DNA of 64,000 nt, taken from the NCBI RefSeq assembly GCF_015773195.1, contig NZ_JADWYK010000020.1, positions 1-64,000 of the forward strand, read 5' to 3'. Every line of letters begins with the position of its first letter. Within the stretch, counting starts at the first letter, position 1. The notes beneath the pieces were generated by a model that worked only from the letters and a program-made list of their open reading frames with translations, was not told the DNA's origin and made no database searches. This DNA is from Hymenobacter guriensis. GTDB lineage: Bacteria > Bacteroidota > Bacteroidia > Cytophagales > Hymenobacteraceae. This document shows positions 46,206 through 56,025 of the stretch, piece by piece. A program made the translations under genes and the position numbers.

Positions 46206-49200
46206 CTACTGGTTCGCGGAGTCAGACGGGATACCTGCCTTCCGCCCGAAGGCCCAGTACAGGGCCGGCATGCCCAGCAGGTTCAGCACCGTGGACGTGA
46301 TGACGCCGCCCAGAATCACCACCGACATGGGGTGCTCGATTTCCGAGCCCGGCTCGTTGCCGGCTAGGATGATGGGCAGCAGGGCAAGTACCGAAGTCAG
46401 GGCCGTCATGATGATGGGTGACACCCGCTCCAGGGAGCCGCGAATAATCAGTTCCTTGCCGAAAGGCATGCCCTCCTCGCGTTCCAGGTGCTGGTAGTGG
46501 CTCACGAGCATGATACTGTTGCGGGCGGCGACGCCAAGCACGGTGATAAAGCCCACGATGGAGCCCAGCGACAGCACCCCGCCCGTGAGAAACGCTGCCA
46601 GCAGGCATCCCGACACGGCAAAAAACAAGCTCAGAATACCCAGCGTGGCCAGCCGCACGGTGCCGAAGTCGGTGTAGAGCACCAGGAAGATGCCGATGAG
46701 CGAGAGGCACACCAGCAGCGCCATGCGGTTTTGGGAAGCCTGCCGCTCGGCGTACTCGCCCAAGATTTCGGGGTGGTAGCCGGCACTAAAAGCCACGCCG
46801 TCGACCTGTGCCTGCACGTCGCGGGCCACGCTGCCCAAGTCGCGGCCGCGCACGTTCAGCGTCACGTCGATGCGGCGGGAAGAGGCTTCGCGGGTGATTT
46901 CGTTGGGGGTGGGCACGATGCGCACGTCGGCCACTTCCTTGAGGGGCACGGCCCCGCCGCCGGGCAGGCCCACGAGCAACTCGCGCACCGCGCCGAAGTC
47001 GGAGCGCACGGCCGGCTGCCCCCACACGGCCACGTCGAAAATCTTCTGCTCCTGGTAGATTTCACCCACCTTACGGCCCTTCACCAGCGTGCTGATGACC
47101 TGCAGCACGGTACCGGGGTTCAGGCCGAAGCGGGCGGCGGCTTCGGGCTTGATCTTCACCTGAATCTGGGGCACCAGCGTCTGTTGCTGCACTTTCAGGT
47201 CGACCACGCCCTCTACGCCTTCGAGCTTGGCGCCTACTTCTTTAGCTTTGGTGTAAAGCTGGTCGAGGTCGGGACCGAAGATGCGCACCACGATGGTGGC
47301 CGAGGTGCCGGTGAGCACCTCCTTGATTCGCTCCCGCAGATACGTCAGCAGGTCGCGGTACAGGCCGGGGTAGCCGTCGACTACGGTCTGGATTTTGGCC
47401 ACCGTGGCCTCATAGTCCACCTTGGGGTCCACGGAAATCCAGAGCTCGGTGAAGTTGGGGCCGACCACCTCATCTGCCACCTCGGCCCGCCCGATGTGGG
47501 CGCCGAAGTTGCGCACGCCGGGAATGGCGCGCAGCTCCTTGCTGGCGCGCACCGTGATGCGCGACATGGCCTGCAGTGAGGTGCCGGGCTTTTCCACCCA
47601 ATGCATCAGGAAGTCGTACTCCTTGAAGTTGGGCAAAAACTCCTGACCGAAAAACGGTACCAGCAGCATCGACACCACTGCCACGCCGGTCAGCGACCAG
47701 GCCACGCGCTTAGGTTGGGCCAGCAAACTGGGCAGCACCCGAGCGTAGTGCCGCTTGAGCCAAGCCACCACCGGCGCATCCTTCGACTTTTTCTCCGCCG
47801 CCTTGGGCAGCAGTAGCAGGGCCAGCGCGGGCGTTAGCGTCAGCGCGACGAACAGGGAGGCCAGGATGGCCAGTACGTAGGCAAAAGCCAGCGGCTGGAA
47901 AAACGCGCCCGACAAGCCCGGCAGCAAAAAGATGGGCAGCAAGACCAGCGCCACGATAACGGAGCCGTAAATCACGGCCGAGCGCACTTCCATTGAGGCC
48001 TCATACACCACCGCAAACGCGGTTTTGGGCGAGCCGGCCTCGTGGTTCAGCCGCAGTCGGCGCATGATGTTTTCCACATCGATGATGGCGTCGTCGACCA
48101 CCTCGCCCAGCGCAATGATGAGGCCGGCCAGCACCATGGTGTCGATGGTTTTGCCGGAGTAGCGCAGGGCCAGCGCCGCCGCAATCAGCGACGTGGGCAG
48201 CGCCAACGCGCTGATCAGGGCCGTGCGCCACTCGTACAGGAAGAACAGCAGCACCAACACCACCAGCACGCAGCCAATCAGCAGCGACTTGTTAAGGTTA
48301 CTCAGCGACATCTCGATGAACGTCGCGGGCCGGAAGATGGTCGAGTCGATTTCCAGGCCCTTCAGGCCCGGCCGCATAGCGTTCAGGGCCGCTTCCACCT
48401 GGCGGGTTACGTCCAGGGTATTGGCGCCGGGCTGCTTTTCCACGATGAGCAGCAGACCGGGTCCATCGTTTATCACGGCGTCACCGATGGGCGCGGGGAA
48501 GCCCTCGACCACCTGCGCCACCTCGCCCAGCTTCAGACTCACGCCGTTGCGAAACGTGACGGGCATCTGGGCCAAATCGGCGGCCGACTGAATAGCCGAG
48601 CTTTGCGACACGGCCAAACGCTGGTTGGGCGAGTCGATGAAGCCGCCGCCAGCTAGCGAGGTGGCGTCGGCCGTGGCCTTTTCCACTTCGGCTAGGGTCA
48701 GGCCCAGCGTGCGGAGCTGCTCGGGGTTCACCAGCACCTGCAGCTGCCGGTCGCGCTGGCCCCAGATGGCCACGTTGGCCACCCCGGGCACCGCCATCAG
48801 ACGCGGGCGGATGCTCCAGCGGGCCAGCGTCGTCATCTCCACCTGCGTCAGGCTATCGGAGGAAACGCCAATCTTGAGTACCCGGCTGGTCGAAGACAGC
48901 GGGGAGAGCATCACCGGGGGGCGGGCCACGCCGGGTAGTGTGGGCGCCACCCGCGCCAGCCGCTCCTGCACCGCCTGCCGGGCATTGTTGATGTCAATGC
49001 CCTGCGGAAAGTACAGCACCACCGACGAGAGGCCCAGCACCGACTTGGACCGGATTTTCTTCACGTCGGGCGTGCCGTTCAGGGCGTTTTCCAGCGGCAC
49101 GCTCACCAGGGCTTCCACCTCGGCCGTGCTCAGGCCAGGCGCTTCGGTCTGCACTTCCACGTAGGGCGGCGCAAACTCGGGAAATACGTCCAGGGGCGTG

Positions 49201-49295
49201 TTGCGCACCACCTGCAGGCCCGCCACCAACAACACCCCAAACAGGATGACCACTACCAGCCGCAGCCGCAACGCCGATTCTATGATCCACTTCAT
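46206..49295 (-). CDS. CusA/CzcA-type heavy-metal efflux RND permease
   Basis: A 1029-aa inner-membrane pump of the HME-RND family that drives metal cations out with proton flow. Twelve-helix layout with two large periplasmic loops is visible. TM4 carries the acidic proton-relay residues of metal pumps (LGEVVDDAIIDVENIMRRL), and the first loop holds the conserved NTPLDVFPEFAPPYVEVQTEAPG. The ATG at 49295 gives the typical IIESALRLRLVVV start; an upstream frame to 49379 is composed of a repeated short sequence. Exact metal (Cu/Ag versus Co/Zn/Cd) cannot be read from sequence. Third gene of the C-B-A operon. Confidence 0.9.
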   Translation of the reverse strand: MKWIIESALRLRLVVVILFGVLLVAGLQVVRNTPLDVFPEFAPPYVEVQTEAPGLSTAEVEALVSVPLENALNGTPDVKKIRSKSVLGLSSVVLYFPQGIDINNARQAVQERLARVAPTLPGVARPPVMLSPLSSTSRVLKIGVSSDSLTQVEMTTLARWSIRPRLMAVPGVANVAIWGQRDRQLQVLVNPEQLRTLGLTLAEVEKATADATSLAGGGFIDSPNQRLAVSQSSAIQSAADLAQMPVTFRNGVSLKLGEVAQVVEGFPAPIGDAVINDGPGLLLIVEKQPGANTLDVTRQVEAALNAMRPGLKGLEIDSTIFRPATFIEMSLSNLNKSLLIGCVLVVLVLLFFLYEWRTALISALALPTSLIAAALALRYSGKTIDTMVLAGLIIALGEVVDDAIIDVENIMRRLRLNHEAGSPKTAFAVVYEASMEVRSAVIYGSVIVALVLLPIFLLPGLSGAFFQPLAFAYVLAILASLFVALTLTPALALLLLPKAAEKKSKDAPVVAWLKRHYARVLPSLLAQPKRVAWSLTGVAVVSMLLVPFFGQEFLPNFKEYDFLMHWVEKPGTSLQAMSRITVRASKELRAIPGVRNFGAHIGRAEVADEVVGPNFTELWISVDPKVDYEATVAKIQTVVDGYPGLYRDLLTYLRERIKEVLTGTSATIVVRIFGPDLDQLYTKAKEVGAKLEGVEGVVDLKVQQQTLVPQIQVKIKPEAAARFGLNPGTVLQVISTLVKGRKVGEIYQEQKIFDVAVWGQPAVRSDFGAVRELLVGLPGGGAVPLKEVADVRIVPTPNEITREASSRRIDVTLNVRGRDLGSVARDVQAQVDGVAFSAGYHPEILGEYAERQASQNRMALLVCLSLIGIFLVLYTDFGTVRLATLGILSLFFAVSGCLLAAFLTGGVLSLGSIVGFITVLGVAARNSIMLVSHYQHLEREEGMPFGKELIIRGSLERVSPIIMTALTSVLALLPIILAGNEPGSEIEHPMSVVILGGVITSTVLNLLGMPALYWAFGRKAGIPSDSANQ

Positions 49296-49402
49296 ATGGT
49301 GAAATTGTGAAATGGTGAGATGGTGAGTTTGATGTTCGGATGGCGCAGTTCTGCGCAAATGGCGCAAGAAGAACGACAACTCACCATTTCACCATCTCAC
49401 CG

Positions 49403-50647
49403 TTAGTGGCTGCCGCCAAATTCAGTTCCGAATAATTCTGCCGCGCCGTCCGTCACGACTTCCGCGCCGGCCTGCACGCCCCGGGAGATGACAATTTGGT
49501 TGCCCACTGCCCGCTGCACCTCCACCCGCTGCCGGGTGTACTGCCGGGGTTTGGTGCGCACGTACACCCACTGTCCGCCCGACGCGTCGTAGAGCAGCGC
49601 GGCGGCCGGAATGGTCAGGGCGGCCGTTGTGGCGGTGCCGCCCGTGGCTGAGCTGCCGCTGCCCAGCGTCACGTCCACGGCCACCCGCTCGCCGGGGCGG
49701 AAGGCCTCGTTGGTGTTGTCCAGCTCGTAGAACACGTCGGCGGTGCCCGTGCCGGCCGTACCCGCCCCGGGCGTGCCGGTACCGGCGGAAGTGCTGAGCA
49801 AAGGGGCTTCCACCGCCCGGGCTTGCCGGGCCGCGCCCCCGTTCAGGGGCCGTACGGTCACGGATTGTTCCTTGCCTACCCGGCGCAAATCACCCACGAA
49901 CAGCGGCACGCGCACCCATACTTTGTTGAGGGCGGCCAGCTCCACCAGCACCGTGTTGGCCGTCACCACCGAGCCGGGCGCGACGCTCACGCGCTGCACC
50001 ACCCCGCTCAGCGGCGCTTTGATGGGCAGGGCCTGCCCGCCGTTGGTATTGCCGTTCATGGCCCCCTGCCGGGCGCGGGCGTCGGCCAATGCGCGCTGGG
50101 CCAACGCCACGTCGGCGCGGGCATCATCGCGGGCCCGGACGCTTCCGGCGCGGTCGGCCAGCAGTTCCTCGGCCCGTTGCAAGCGGGCCTGGGCCACCTG
50201 CAGCTGGGTGCGGGCCTGGGTGGTGCCCTGGTCGAGGGTGAGCAGGTCGCGCTCCGGCGGCAGCGGCACCAGGCTGTACAGCGTCTGGCCCTGGCGTACG
50301 CGCTGCCCGGCCGTGAGGCTGGCCCCGCCGCGTAGCGTGCCCTGCACCGGCGCCACGATGGTCACGGCCTGGCCCGGCACGGCCTGAATCTCGCCGCCCA
50401 CTTCCCGCGTGGCCTGCACGTTGTCGGTTTTGATGGCCACGGTTTTGATGCCCAGCCGCTTTTCCGCGTCAGCAGTAATAACTATGGTAGTCAGGTCCGA
50501 CTCCTTGACCGGGTTTTCGACTTCGGCGGGGCTGACGGCCTTGGGCTTTTCGGCTTTGCCGCAGGCCACCATGCCGCCGAGCAGGCTGGTCAGCGCCAGG
50601 CAGCGGGCGGCCACCAGCAGAGAGGATGTGAACGGGGGAAAGTACAT
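49403..50647 (-). CDS. Efflux RND periplasmic adaptor (CusB/CzcB-like)
   Basis: A 414-aa membrane-fusion protein. Lipobox GGMVAC gives a cysteine anchor near residue 29. The lipoyl half-motifs are EIQAVPGQAVTIVAPVQGTL and ALPIKAPLSGVVQRVSVAPGSVV. Between them is a coiled-coil hairpin (TQARTQLQVAQARLQRAEELLADR). A Gly/Thr/Ala-rich insert (TSAGTGTPGAGTAGTGTA) sits in the beta-barrel part. It links the inner pump to the outer channel. It lies 21 bp downstream of the channel gene. Confidence 0.85.
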   Translation of the reverse strand: MYFPPFTSSLLVAARCLALTSLLGGMVACGKAEKPKAVSPAEVENPVKESDLTTIVITADAEKRLGIKTVAIKTDNVQATREVGGEIQAVPGQAVTIVAPVQGTLRGGASLTAGQRVRQGQTLYSLVPLPPERDLLTLDQGTTQARTQLQVAQARLQRAEELLADRAGSVRARDDARADVALAQRALADARARQGAMNGNTNGGQALPIKAPLSGVVQRVSVAPGSVVTANTVLVELAALNKVWVRVPLFVGDLRRVGKEQSVTVRPLNGGAARQARAVEAPLLSTSAGTGTPGAGTAGTGTADVFYELDNTNEAFRPGERVAVDVTLGSGSSATGGTATTAALTIPAAALLYDASGGQWVYVRTKPRQYTRQRVEVQRAVGNQIVISRGVQAGAEVVTDGAAELFGTEFGGSH

Positions 50648-50668
50648 GGCAGGAAGATGTCGGAGAAG

Positions 50669-52060
50669 TTAGAAGCGGCCCCCCACGGCGTAGCGCAGCC
50701 GGGCCAGGGCGCGGCGCTGGTCGGCGCGGGCGTCGGCGGCGCGCTGGCGGGCGTCGAGCAGCTGGCGGGTAGTTTCGGCCACCTGCACGTAGGGAAAGTC
50801 GCCGTTGATAAAGGCGTTGGTGGAGCGGCGTAACGCGTCGCTCAGGCTGGGCAGGTAGCTGCGCTCCCACAGGGCGACGCTCTGGGTGGCCTGCTCGTAC
50901 TGGGCGTAGGCCTCGCGCACGTCCAGGTTCACGGTCTGGCGCAGGGCCAGGTACTGCCAGGAGGCCTGTTCCAGTTCGGCTTTGACCCGCGAGATGCGGC
51001 CCTGGTTGCGGTTGAAGATAGGCAGGCCGATGGCCGCGCCGGGAGCCAGGCTCACGGGGTTGGGGTCGTTGAGGCGGGCATTGAGCGAGAGCACAAACGA
51101 AAACACCCGGCTCCGTTCCCACTTCAGCCGCTTGCCGATGCCCTCGATGCCGATGCGCGCCGCCCACAAATCGGGCCGGGCCGCGTAGGCCGAATCCAGC
51201 AGCGTGCGCAGCGGCGGCACGGCCGGCGTAGTAGCAGCCGGCCCGGCAAAGCGGACGGAATCAGCTGTCACCGAATCCAGCCCGAGGGTGGCAAAAAGCC
51301 GCAGGCGGGCCACCTGGGCGTCGCGGCGGGCGCGGTAGAAGTCGTCGACGGCGCGTAGGCTGTCAGCGCTGGGGGCCACGGTTTCCAGCTCGCTGGCCTC
51401 ACCCACCCGGTAGCGGGCCCGCACGATGCGCGCCACCTCAGCCCGCATGACAATTGCCTCACGGGCAATGCGCAGCCGCTCCTCGGCCAGCGTGATGTCG
51501 GTGTAGGCTACCTGCGCGTCGCGGCTCACGAGCAGGCCCCGGCTCACCAGGCTTTCGGCCACGCGCTGGGTTTCGAGCTGGGCGGCTCCCACCCGGCCGG
51601 GGCGCTGCCAGAGCAGGTCGGAGGCGAAGTTCAGGGCCAGAAACACGGGCGAGGTGCCGTAAGCTGTCACACCCGTGAGCACAGGGTTGGCCAGCAGACC
51701 GGCGTCCTGCAAATCAGCCTGGGCCAGGGCCAGCGTACTCAGGTCCGCCTGAAAGGCAGGATTGCGCGTGAGCGCCAGGCTCACGGTTTCCTCCTCACTC
51801 AGGCCGTCCTGCAGGTTGGGCAGAGCGGGGGCGGGGGCGTTAGCTGAGCGGCCCGGCCCCAGCTCGTAGCCGGCCCGCGTCTGTAGCCGGCGGGCCACAT
51901 GGTCGCGGGTGTAGGTCGATTTGGTACTCACGCAGCCCGTCAGCAGCAAAGGCAGCGCCAGCAGCCCGACAATAGCCAGACGGCCAGAGAGAAAAGTAGT
52001 ACGAAAAAAGAAGGGTGTATCCGGCACAGTGAAGTGGGTAGGGGTACAATAGCAGGTCAA
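50669..52060 (-). CDS. TolC-family outer-membrane channel (CusC/CzcC-like)
   Basis: A 463-aa outer-membrane efflux protein with two similar halves. The signal sequence ends at a likely lipobox (LLLTGC). OEP-type helices are seen, such as LALTRNPAFQADLSTLALAQADLQDAG and, in the second half, AELEQASWQYLALRQTVNLDVREAYAQYEQA. It completes the tripartite pump. It is first in the C-B-A operon, which should start near 52100, right after the terminator of the PAP2 unit. Confidence 0.85.
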   Translation of the reverse strand: MTCYCTPTHFTVPDTPFFFRTTFLSGRLAIVGLLALPLLLTGCVSTKSTYTRDHVARRLQTRAGYELGPGRSANAPAPALPNLQDGLSEEETVSLALTRNPAFQADLSTLALAQADLQDAGLLANPVLTGVTAYGTSPVFLALNFASDLLWQRPGRVGAAQLETQRVAESLVSRGLLVSRDAQVAYTDITLAEERLRIAREAIVMRAEVARIVRARYRVGEASELETVAPSADSLRAVDDFYRARRDAQVARLRLFATLGLDSVTADSVRFAGPAATTPAVPPLRTLLDSAYAARPDLWAARIGIEGIGKRLKWERSRVFSFVLSLNARLNDPNPVSLAPGAAIGLPIFNRNQGRISRVKAELEQASWQYLALRQTVNLDVREAYAQYEQATQSVALWERSYLPSLSDALRRSTNAFINGDFPYVQVAETTRQLLDARQRAADARADQRRALARLRYAVGGRF

Positions 52061-52104
52061 ACTGAACCCGCTGTCAGATAGCAGCCAGCAACAAAGCGAA
52101 AAGC

Positions 52105-52153
52105 CCAGCAGGAGCTTCGTCGGTGAGCATCAGCCCGACAAAGCTCCTGCTGG
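52105..52153 (-). terminator. Strong terminator between PAP2 and efflux units
   Basis: Arms of 19 bp (52105-52123 and 52135-52153, one mismatch) with an 11-base loop, followed on the - strand by a T-rich run. It lies 93 bp after the last PAP2 gene and just before the channel-gene start, insulating the two cargo units. Confidence 0.85.
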
Positions 52154-52245
52154 AATCTGAAGTAATTCTGTAGCTCGCGTTATTTGCTCGCCAGCTCGTT
52201 TTACCGGCTCAAGAAAAGCTGCCTTACCCGGCTGGTGTTGCCCGG

Positions 52246-53064
52246 CTAGTGCGTCGGGTGCCAGCTTACCGTCAGACCGGGCGTGCCGCCGCCGAAGTAG
52301 GCCGGGGCCACGTTCAGGCCCACCAGCGTGAGCTTGCGTCCCCAACGGTTGCGGTGGGTGAGGTAGCCCAGGTGGGCCGACAGAATGCCAAAGCCGGCCC
52401 CGGCCACCACGTCGCTCTGCCAGTGCTTGCTGTTAATCATGCGCAAGGCGGCTACGCTGGTGGCCAGGGTATAGGCCCCCACGCCGTACCACTGGCTCTT
52501 GTCGCGGAACTCGGTGTGCACGATGCTGGCCGCCAGAAACGCCTGCGCCGTGTGGCCCGAGGGAAACGACAGGTTGTCGGACCCATCCGGCCGGGTTTCC
52601 CGCGACAGGAACTTCACCGCGTAGGTGGTGCTGAGCATAATCAGCTCGCTTTTCAGCACTACCAGCCCGATGTTGAGCCGGTCGTTGCGCGACTCCACGC
52701 CGGAGAACAGCACGGCCCCCAGCTCCAGGTACGGGGCGAAGATGAGTAGGTCGTCGGCGCGGGTGCGGAAGGTGGGGAATACCCGGTGAATGTCGCGGTT
52801 GGCCTGCTGGTTGGTGTAAAAGCCACCCCCGTTGAAGGTGTAAGCCCCATAGCCAATGAGCACGGCCGGCACGATGGTGGCTTTCACCAGCTTGCCGGCG
52901 TACCAGGGCTTCTTGCTGCTTGCCGCTACGGCATTGGGGTTCTCAAACTTGTGCGTGGTATCCGGGAGTATCTTCTGCGGGGGCACTACCTGCGCAGAAA
53001 GAGGGTGAGCTACTACGCCGCTCAACAGGAGCAGCAACGGGTAATGGATAAGTCGCTTGCGCAT
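52246..53064 (-). CDS. PAP2-family phosphatase (secreted)
   Basis: A 272-aa phosphatase with signal peptide (LIHYPLLLLLSGVVAHPLSA; ATG at 53064). The PAP2 motifs are complete: KFLSRETRP, SFPSGHTAQAF and SKHWQSDVVAGAGFG. Such enzymes remove phosphate from lipids (lipid A, undecaprenyl or phosphatidic types) in the cell envelope. It follows a second PAP2 gene and a sensor pair, so control by that pair is likely. The substrate is unknown. Confidence 0.85.
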   Translation of the reverse strand: MRKRLIHYPLLLLLSGVVAHPLSAQVVPPQKILPDTTHKFENPNAVAASSKKPWYAGKLVKATIVPAVLIGYGAYTFNGGGFYTNQQANRDIHRVFPTFRTRADDLLIFAPYLELGAVLFSGVESRNDRLNIGLVVLKSELIMLSTTYAVKFLSRETRPDGSDNLSFPSGHTAQAFLAASIVHTEFRDKSQWYGVGAYTLATSVAALRMINSKHWQSDVVAGAGFGILSAHLGYLTHRNRWGRKLTLVGLNVAPAYFGGGTPGLTVSWHPTH

Positions 53065-53135
53065 ATGCTGTCTGGCAGAAAGTGGGGCCACAGGAAGAAA
53101 TGGGGCCGGATTCAGGAAGAGAAGGAGCAGCGGCC

Positions 53136-53918
53136 TCACAGCCTGACCACCGCGGTGGCCCCCACGGCGCCCTGCTGGTAGCTGGGTACCACCAGCGCCC
53201 GGCTGCCCAGCACCCGGCGCATCGGCTTCATAACGCGCGGATACAGCCAGTAGGCCGCTTCGGTGGAGAGAATGCCCACGCCGGCTCCGGCCAGCACGTC
53301 CGAGAGCCAGTGCGCATCCTTGGCCATGCGGATGCCCCCTGTAGTGGCGGCCACGCCGTAGCCTCCGAGGCTGTACCAGATGCTGCGCCCGCCGTATTCC
53401 TTGTGCAGGAACGTGGCCGAGGCAAAGGCCAGGCTGGTGTGCTGGCTGGGAAAGGAATGGAAATCGGACCTGTCGGGGCGCTGCACCTGCGTGAGCTTCT
53501 TCAGGTTGCTGGTCGCCGCGTCGTTGAGGGTGAAGGCCAGCGCCGCCAGCAGCAGCTGGTCCACTGGTTTGTGGCGGCCCGGCACCCCGGCCAAACCCAG
53601 GCCGAGCGTTACTGCCCCCGGCAGGTAGCGCAGCTGGTTGTCGAGCGTGGTCGTGGGCCGGCCCATGTGCTCGCGGATTTCCTCCCGCAGCTCCTCGTCT
53701 GATTCCAGCAGCTCCACCCGGTGGGTGGTCAGGGCGCCGGCCGTGAGCAGCAGCGTGGGCACCAGCACCGCCCGGCTTACCGGCCGCTGCCAGAGCGCCC
53801 GGTGGGCCGTGGAGTCACCGGAAGCGGGTATTTTCAGAGCAGCCGGGGCTGTCTGAGCCCGTAAGGGGAACAGGGGCAGCAGACAGCACAGCCAGGGGAG
53901 CAGCACAGAGCGAAACAT
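53136..53918 (-). CDS. PAP2-family phosphatase with PSQH variant
   Basis: A 260-aa secreted relative of the next gene. Signal peptide: VLLPWLCCLLPLFPLRA. Motifs: KKLTQVQRP, FPSQHTSLAF and AKDAHWLSDVLAGAGVG. In motif 2 the usual PSGH reads PSQH: glycine is replaced while the catalytic histidine stays. Activity may be altered but is not excluded. The kinase gene upstream ends 63 bp before this start. Confidence 0.8.
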   Translation of the reverse strand: MFRSVLLPWLCCLLPLFPLRAQTAPAALKIPASGDSTAHRALWQRPVSRAVLVPTLLLTAGALTTHRVELLESDEELREEIREHMGRPTTTLDNQLRYLPGAVTLGLGLAGVPGRHKPVDQLLLAALAFTLNDAATSNLKKLTQVQRPDRSDFHSFPSQHTSLAFASATFLHKEYGGRSIWYSLGGYGVAATTGGIRMAKDAHWLSDVLAGAGVGILSTEAAYWLYPRVMKPMRRVLGSRALVVPSYQQGAVGATAVVRL

Positions 53919-53981
53919 ACAGAAGGCAGCAGCAGGTAGGCCCCAAACGTAAGGGCCAATTCTGTGCACATTCTGTAGTTG

Positions 53982-55256
53982 TCAGGGCCGGCTAGCCGCC
54001 GGCCCAAACCGGACGCGCAGCGTATGCCGCGGCGGGTCCGGGGCGTACGCATACGTCACGGTAAAGCCATAGAAGGCTGTGATGCTCTGCACGATGGACA
54101 AACCCAGACCGGGCGACTCGGACGCGGCGTTCTGCTTGCGGAACCGCTCGAAAAACTGGGCGGGCTCCTGCTGCGCCGCCAGGGCCGGGCCGGCATTGGT
54201 GATCATCAGCTCGGTGGCGCTTAATTGCACCCGCAGCAGCCCGCCCGGCTGGTTGTGGCGGATGGCGTTGTGCAGCAGGTTGCTGAGCAACGAATCCACC
54301 AGGGCCGGGTGCATCAGCAGTACCGGCTCGGCGCTGATTTGCACGTCCAGCTGCAGGTCTTTCTGCTGCACGAATTCTTCCAGCTGGCCTAGTTTTTCGC
54401 GCAGCAGCCCGGCCAGCGGCAGCGGCTGGGCGGCGGCAAACTGCTGGTTCTCGATTTTGCTGAGCAGCGTCAGGCCCTGGTGCAGGCGGGCCAGCCGCTG
54501 CACGGCTGCGTACAGGTCGCCCACCAAGGGGCCGGCCGGCGCGGGCAGATCGGGCAGCTGCAGCAGCTGTTCCAGCTTAGCCTGCATGATGGCCAGCGGA
54601 GTGCGGGTTTCGTGGGCCGCGTTTTCGGTGAACTCCTTAAGCGTGGCGTAGTCGGCCGCGACCCGCTTGCTCAGCTGGGTGATCGTATGGTTGAGTTGGG
54701 CAAACTCCTCGATGCGGGTGACGGGCAGCTGCAGGACCTGGTGCTGACGTATATCATAGCCCTGCAGCTGGTGCAGGGTCTGCTCAAACGGGGCCCAGAG
54801 GCGGTGGGTCAGCCAGCGGTTGAGCAGCACCACGCCCAGCAGCAGCGTGCCCAGCACACCCACCAGCAGCAACAAAATCAGGCGCTGCACTTCGTAGGTT
54901 TCCAGCAGGGCTTTGCTCAGCGACACCCACTGGGTTTGCCCATTGAGCTGCATCCGGAACGTGAGCTGACGGTAGGGCTCCAGCTCGTTTTCCAGGGGTT
55001 CCAGCAGCAGGGTGTCGCGCAGGCCTTCCGGCTGGGGCTTTACGCTGAGCTGCATGCGGCCCTCGAACGGGGTGCCGGGCAGGCGGCCGGTGCGCTGCAC
55101 CTGCGCGCGCAGGTAGTCGCGCTGCTGAAACAGGCGCTCTTCTACCTCGCTTTGCAGTGTCCAGCGCACGCCATAGTACAGCAGTACGCTGCCCACGGTG
55201 AAGAGTACGGTGGCCAGCAGCAGGTAGTAGCGGTTGGTGGCGGCCAGCAGCTTCAT
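53982..55256 (-). CDS. Membrane histidine kinase (EnvZ/CusS-type)
   Basis: A 424-aa kinase. TM1 (YLLLATVLFTVGSVLLYYGV) and TM2 (about 124-146) flank a ~90-residue periplasmic sensor. HAMP-like linker, HisKA with H215 (ENAAHETRTPLAIM), then HATPase with NLLHNAIRHN and SPGLGLSIVQS. Its start overlaps the regulator stop by 4 bp. In a metal-resistance transposon a CusS-like metal sensor is the simplest idea, but the adjacent downstream genes are PAP2 phosphatases, so an envelope-stress sensor is equally possible. Confidence 0.9.
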   Translation of the reverse strand: MKLLAATNRYYLLLATVLFTVGSVLLYYGVRWTLQSEVEERLFQQRDYLRAQVQRTGRLPGTPFEGRMQLSVKPQPEGLRDTLLLEPLENELEPYRQLTFRMQLNGQTQWVSLSKALLETYEVQRLILLLLVGVLGTLLLGVVLLNRWLTHRLWAPFEQTLHQLQGYDIRQHQVLQLPVTRIEEFAQLNHTITQLSKRVAADYATLKEFTENAAHETRTPLAIMQAKLEQLLQLPDLPAPAGPLVGDLYAAVQRLARLHQGLTLLSKIENQQFAAAQPLPLAGLLREKLGQLEEFVQQKDLQLDVQISAEPVLLMHPALVDSLLSNLLHNAIRHNQPGGLLRVQLSATELMITNAGPALAAQQEPAQFFERFRKQNAASESPGLGLSIVQSITAFYGFTVTYAYAPDPPRHTLRVRFGPAASRP

Positions 55257-55930
55257 TCCGCGCTGAACTTATAGCCCACCCCGTACACGGAGCGGATGTA
55301 GTCCCCGGCTCCTTTCTCCTGCAGCTTACGCCGCAGGTTCTTCAGGTGGGTGTAGAGAAAGTCGAAGGAGTCGGCCGCATCGGCTGCGTCGCCCCAGACG
55401 TGCTCGGCAATGGACTCTTTGGTCAGCACGCGGCCGGGATGGGTGAGCAGATACAGCAGCAAGTCAAATTCCTTGCGCGTGAGAATGACCGGCTCGCTAT
55501 TGACCAGCACCTGGGCTTGGTCGGGAAACACGGTTAGCTCCTGAAACAGCAGGTGGCGCTGCCCCTGAAACTGCCGCCGCCGGATAATAGCCTTCAGCCG
55601 GGCACTCAGCTCCGAGAGGTGAAACGGCTTGGCCAGGTAATCATCAGCCCCCAACTCCAGGCCCAGTACCTTATCATCGAGCGCGCCCCGGGCCGAGATA
55701 ATGAGTACGCCGGCCGGGGAGCGGTCGGCTTTGAGCGTGCGTACCACGTCCAGCCCGTTGCCGTCGGGCAGCGTCAAATCCAGCAGCACGCAGTCGTACT
55801 GGTAGAGCTTGATTTTCTCGTGGGCCTGCTCGTAGTTGGCCGCAGCCTCCACTACATAGCCGTCCTGGCGCAGATACTCCATCAAGGAGGTACGCAGAGC
55901 GGGCTCGTCTTCTACAATCAGCAGCTTCAC
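55253..55930 (-). CDS. OmpR-family response regulator
   Basis: A 225-aa regulator. Receiver: VEDEP at 6-10, phospho-acceptor D51 (LLDLTLPDGNGL), K101-type YLAKPFHLSEL. Winged-helix DNA-binding domain: LTRKEFDLLLYLLTHPGRVLTKESIAEHVWG and RSVYGVGYKF. First gene of a unit that continues with the kinase and two PAP2 genes. It may also act on the efflux operon promoter near 52.1 kb. Confidence 0.9.
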   Translation of the reverse strand: MKLLIVEDEPALRTSLMEYLRQDGYVVEAAANYEQAHEKIKLYQYDCVLLDLTLPDGNGLDVVRTLKADRSPAGVLIISARGALDDKVLGLELGADDYLAKPFHLSELSARLKAIIRRRQFQGQRHLLFQELTVFPDQAQVLVNSEPVILTRKEFDLLLYLLTHPGRVLTKESIAEHVWGDAADAADSFDFLYTHLKNLRRKLQEKGAGDYIRSVYGVGYKFSAE

Positions 55931-56025
55931 GGGAGAGCAGGGTTAGGAACAGCGGAAAGGTAGCCGGCAATTCTGAAGACTTTCTGACGGCAGCCGCCAC
56001 GAGCAGGCACCCGGCAATGCGGCAA

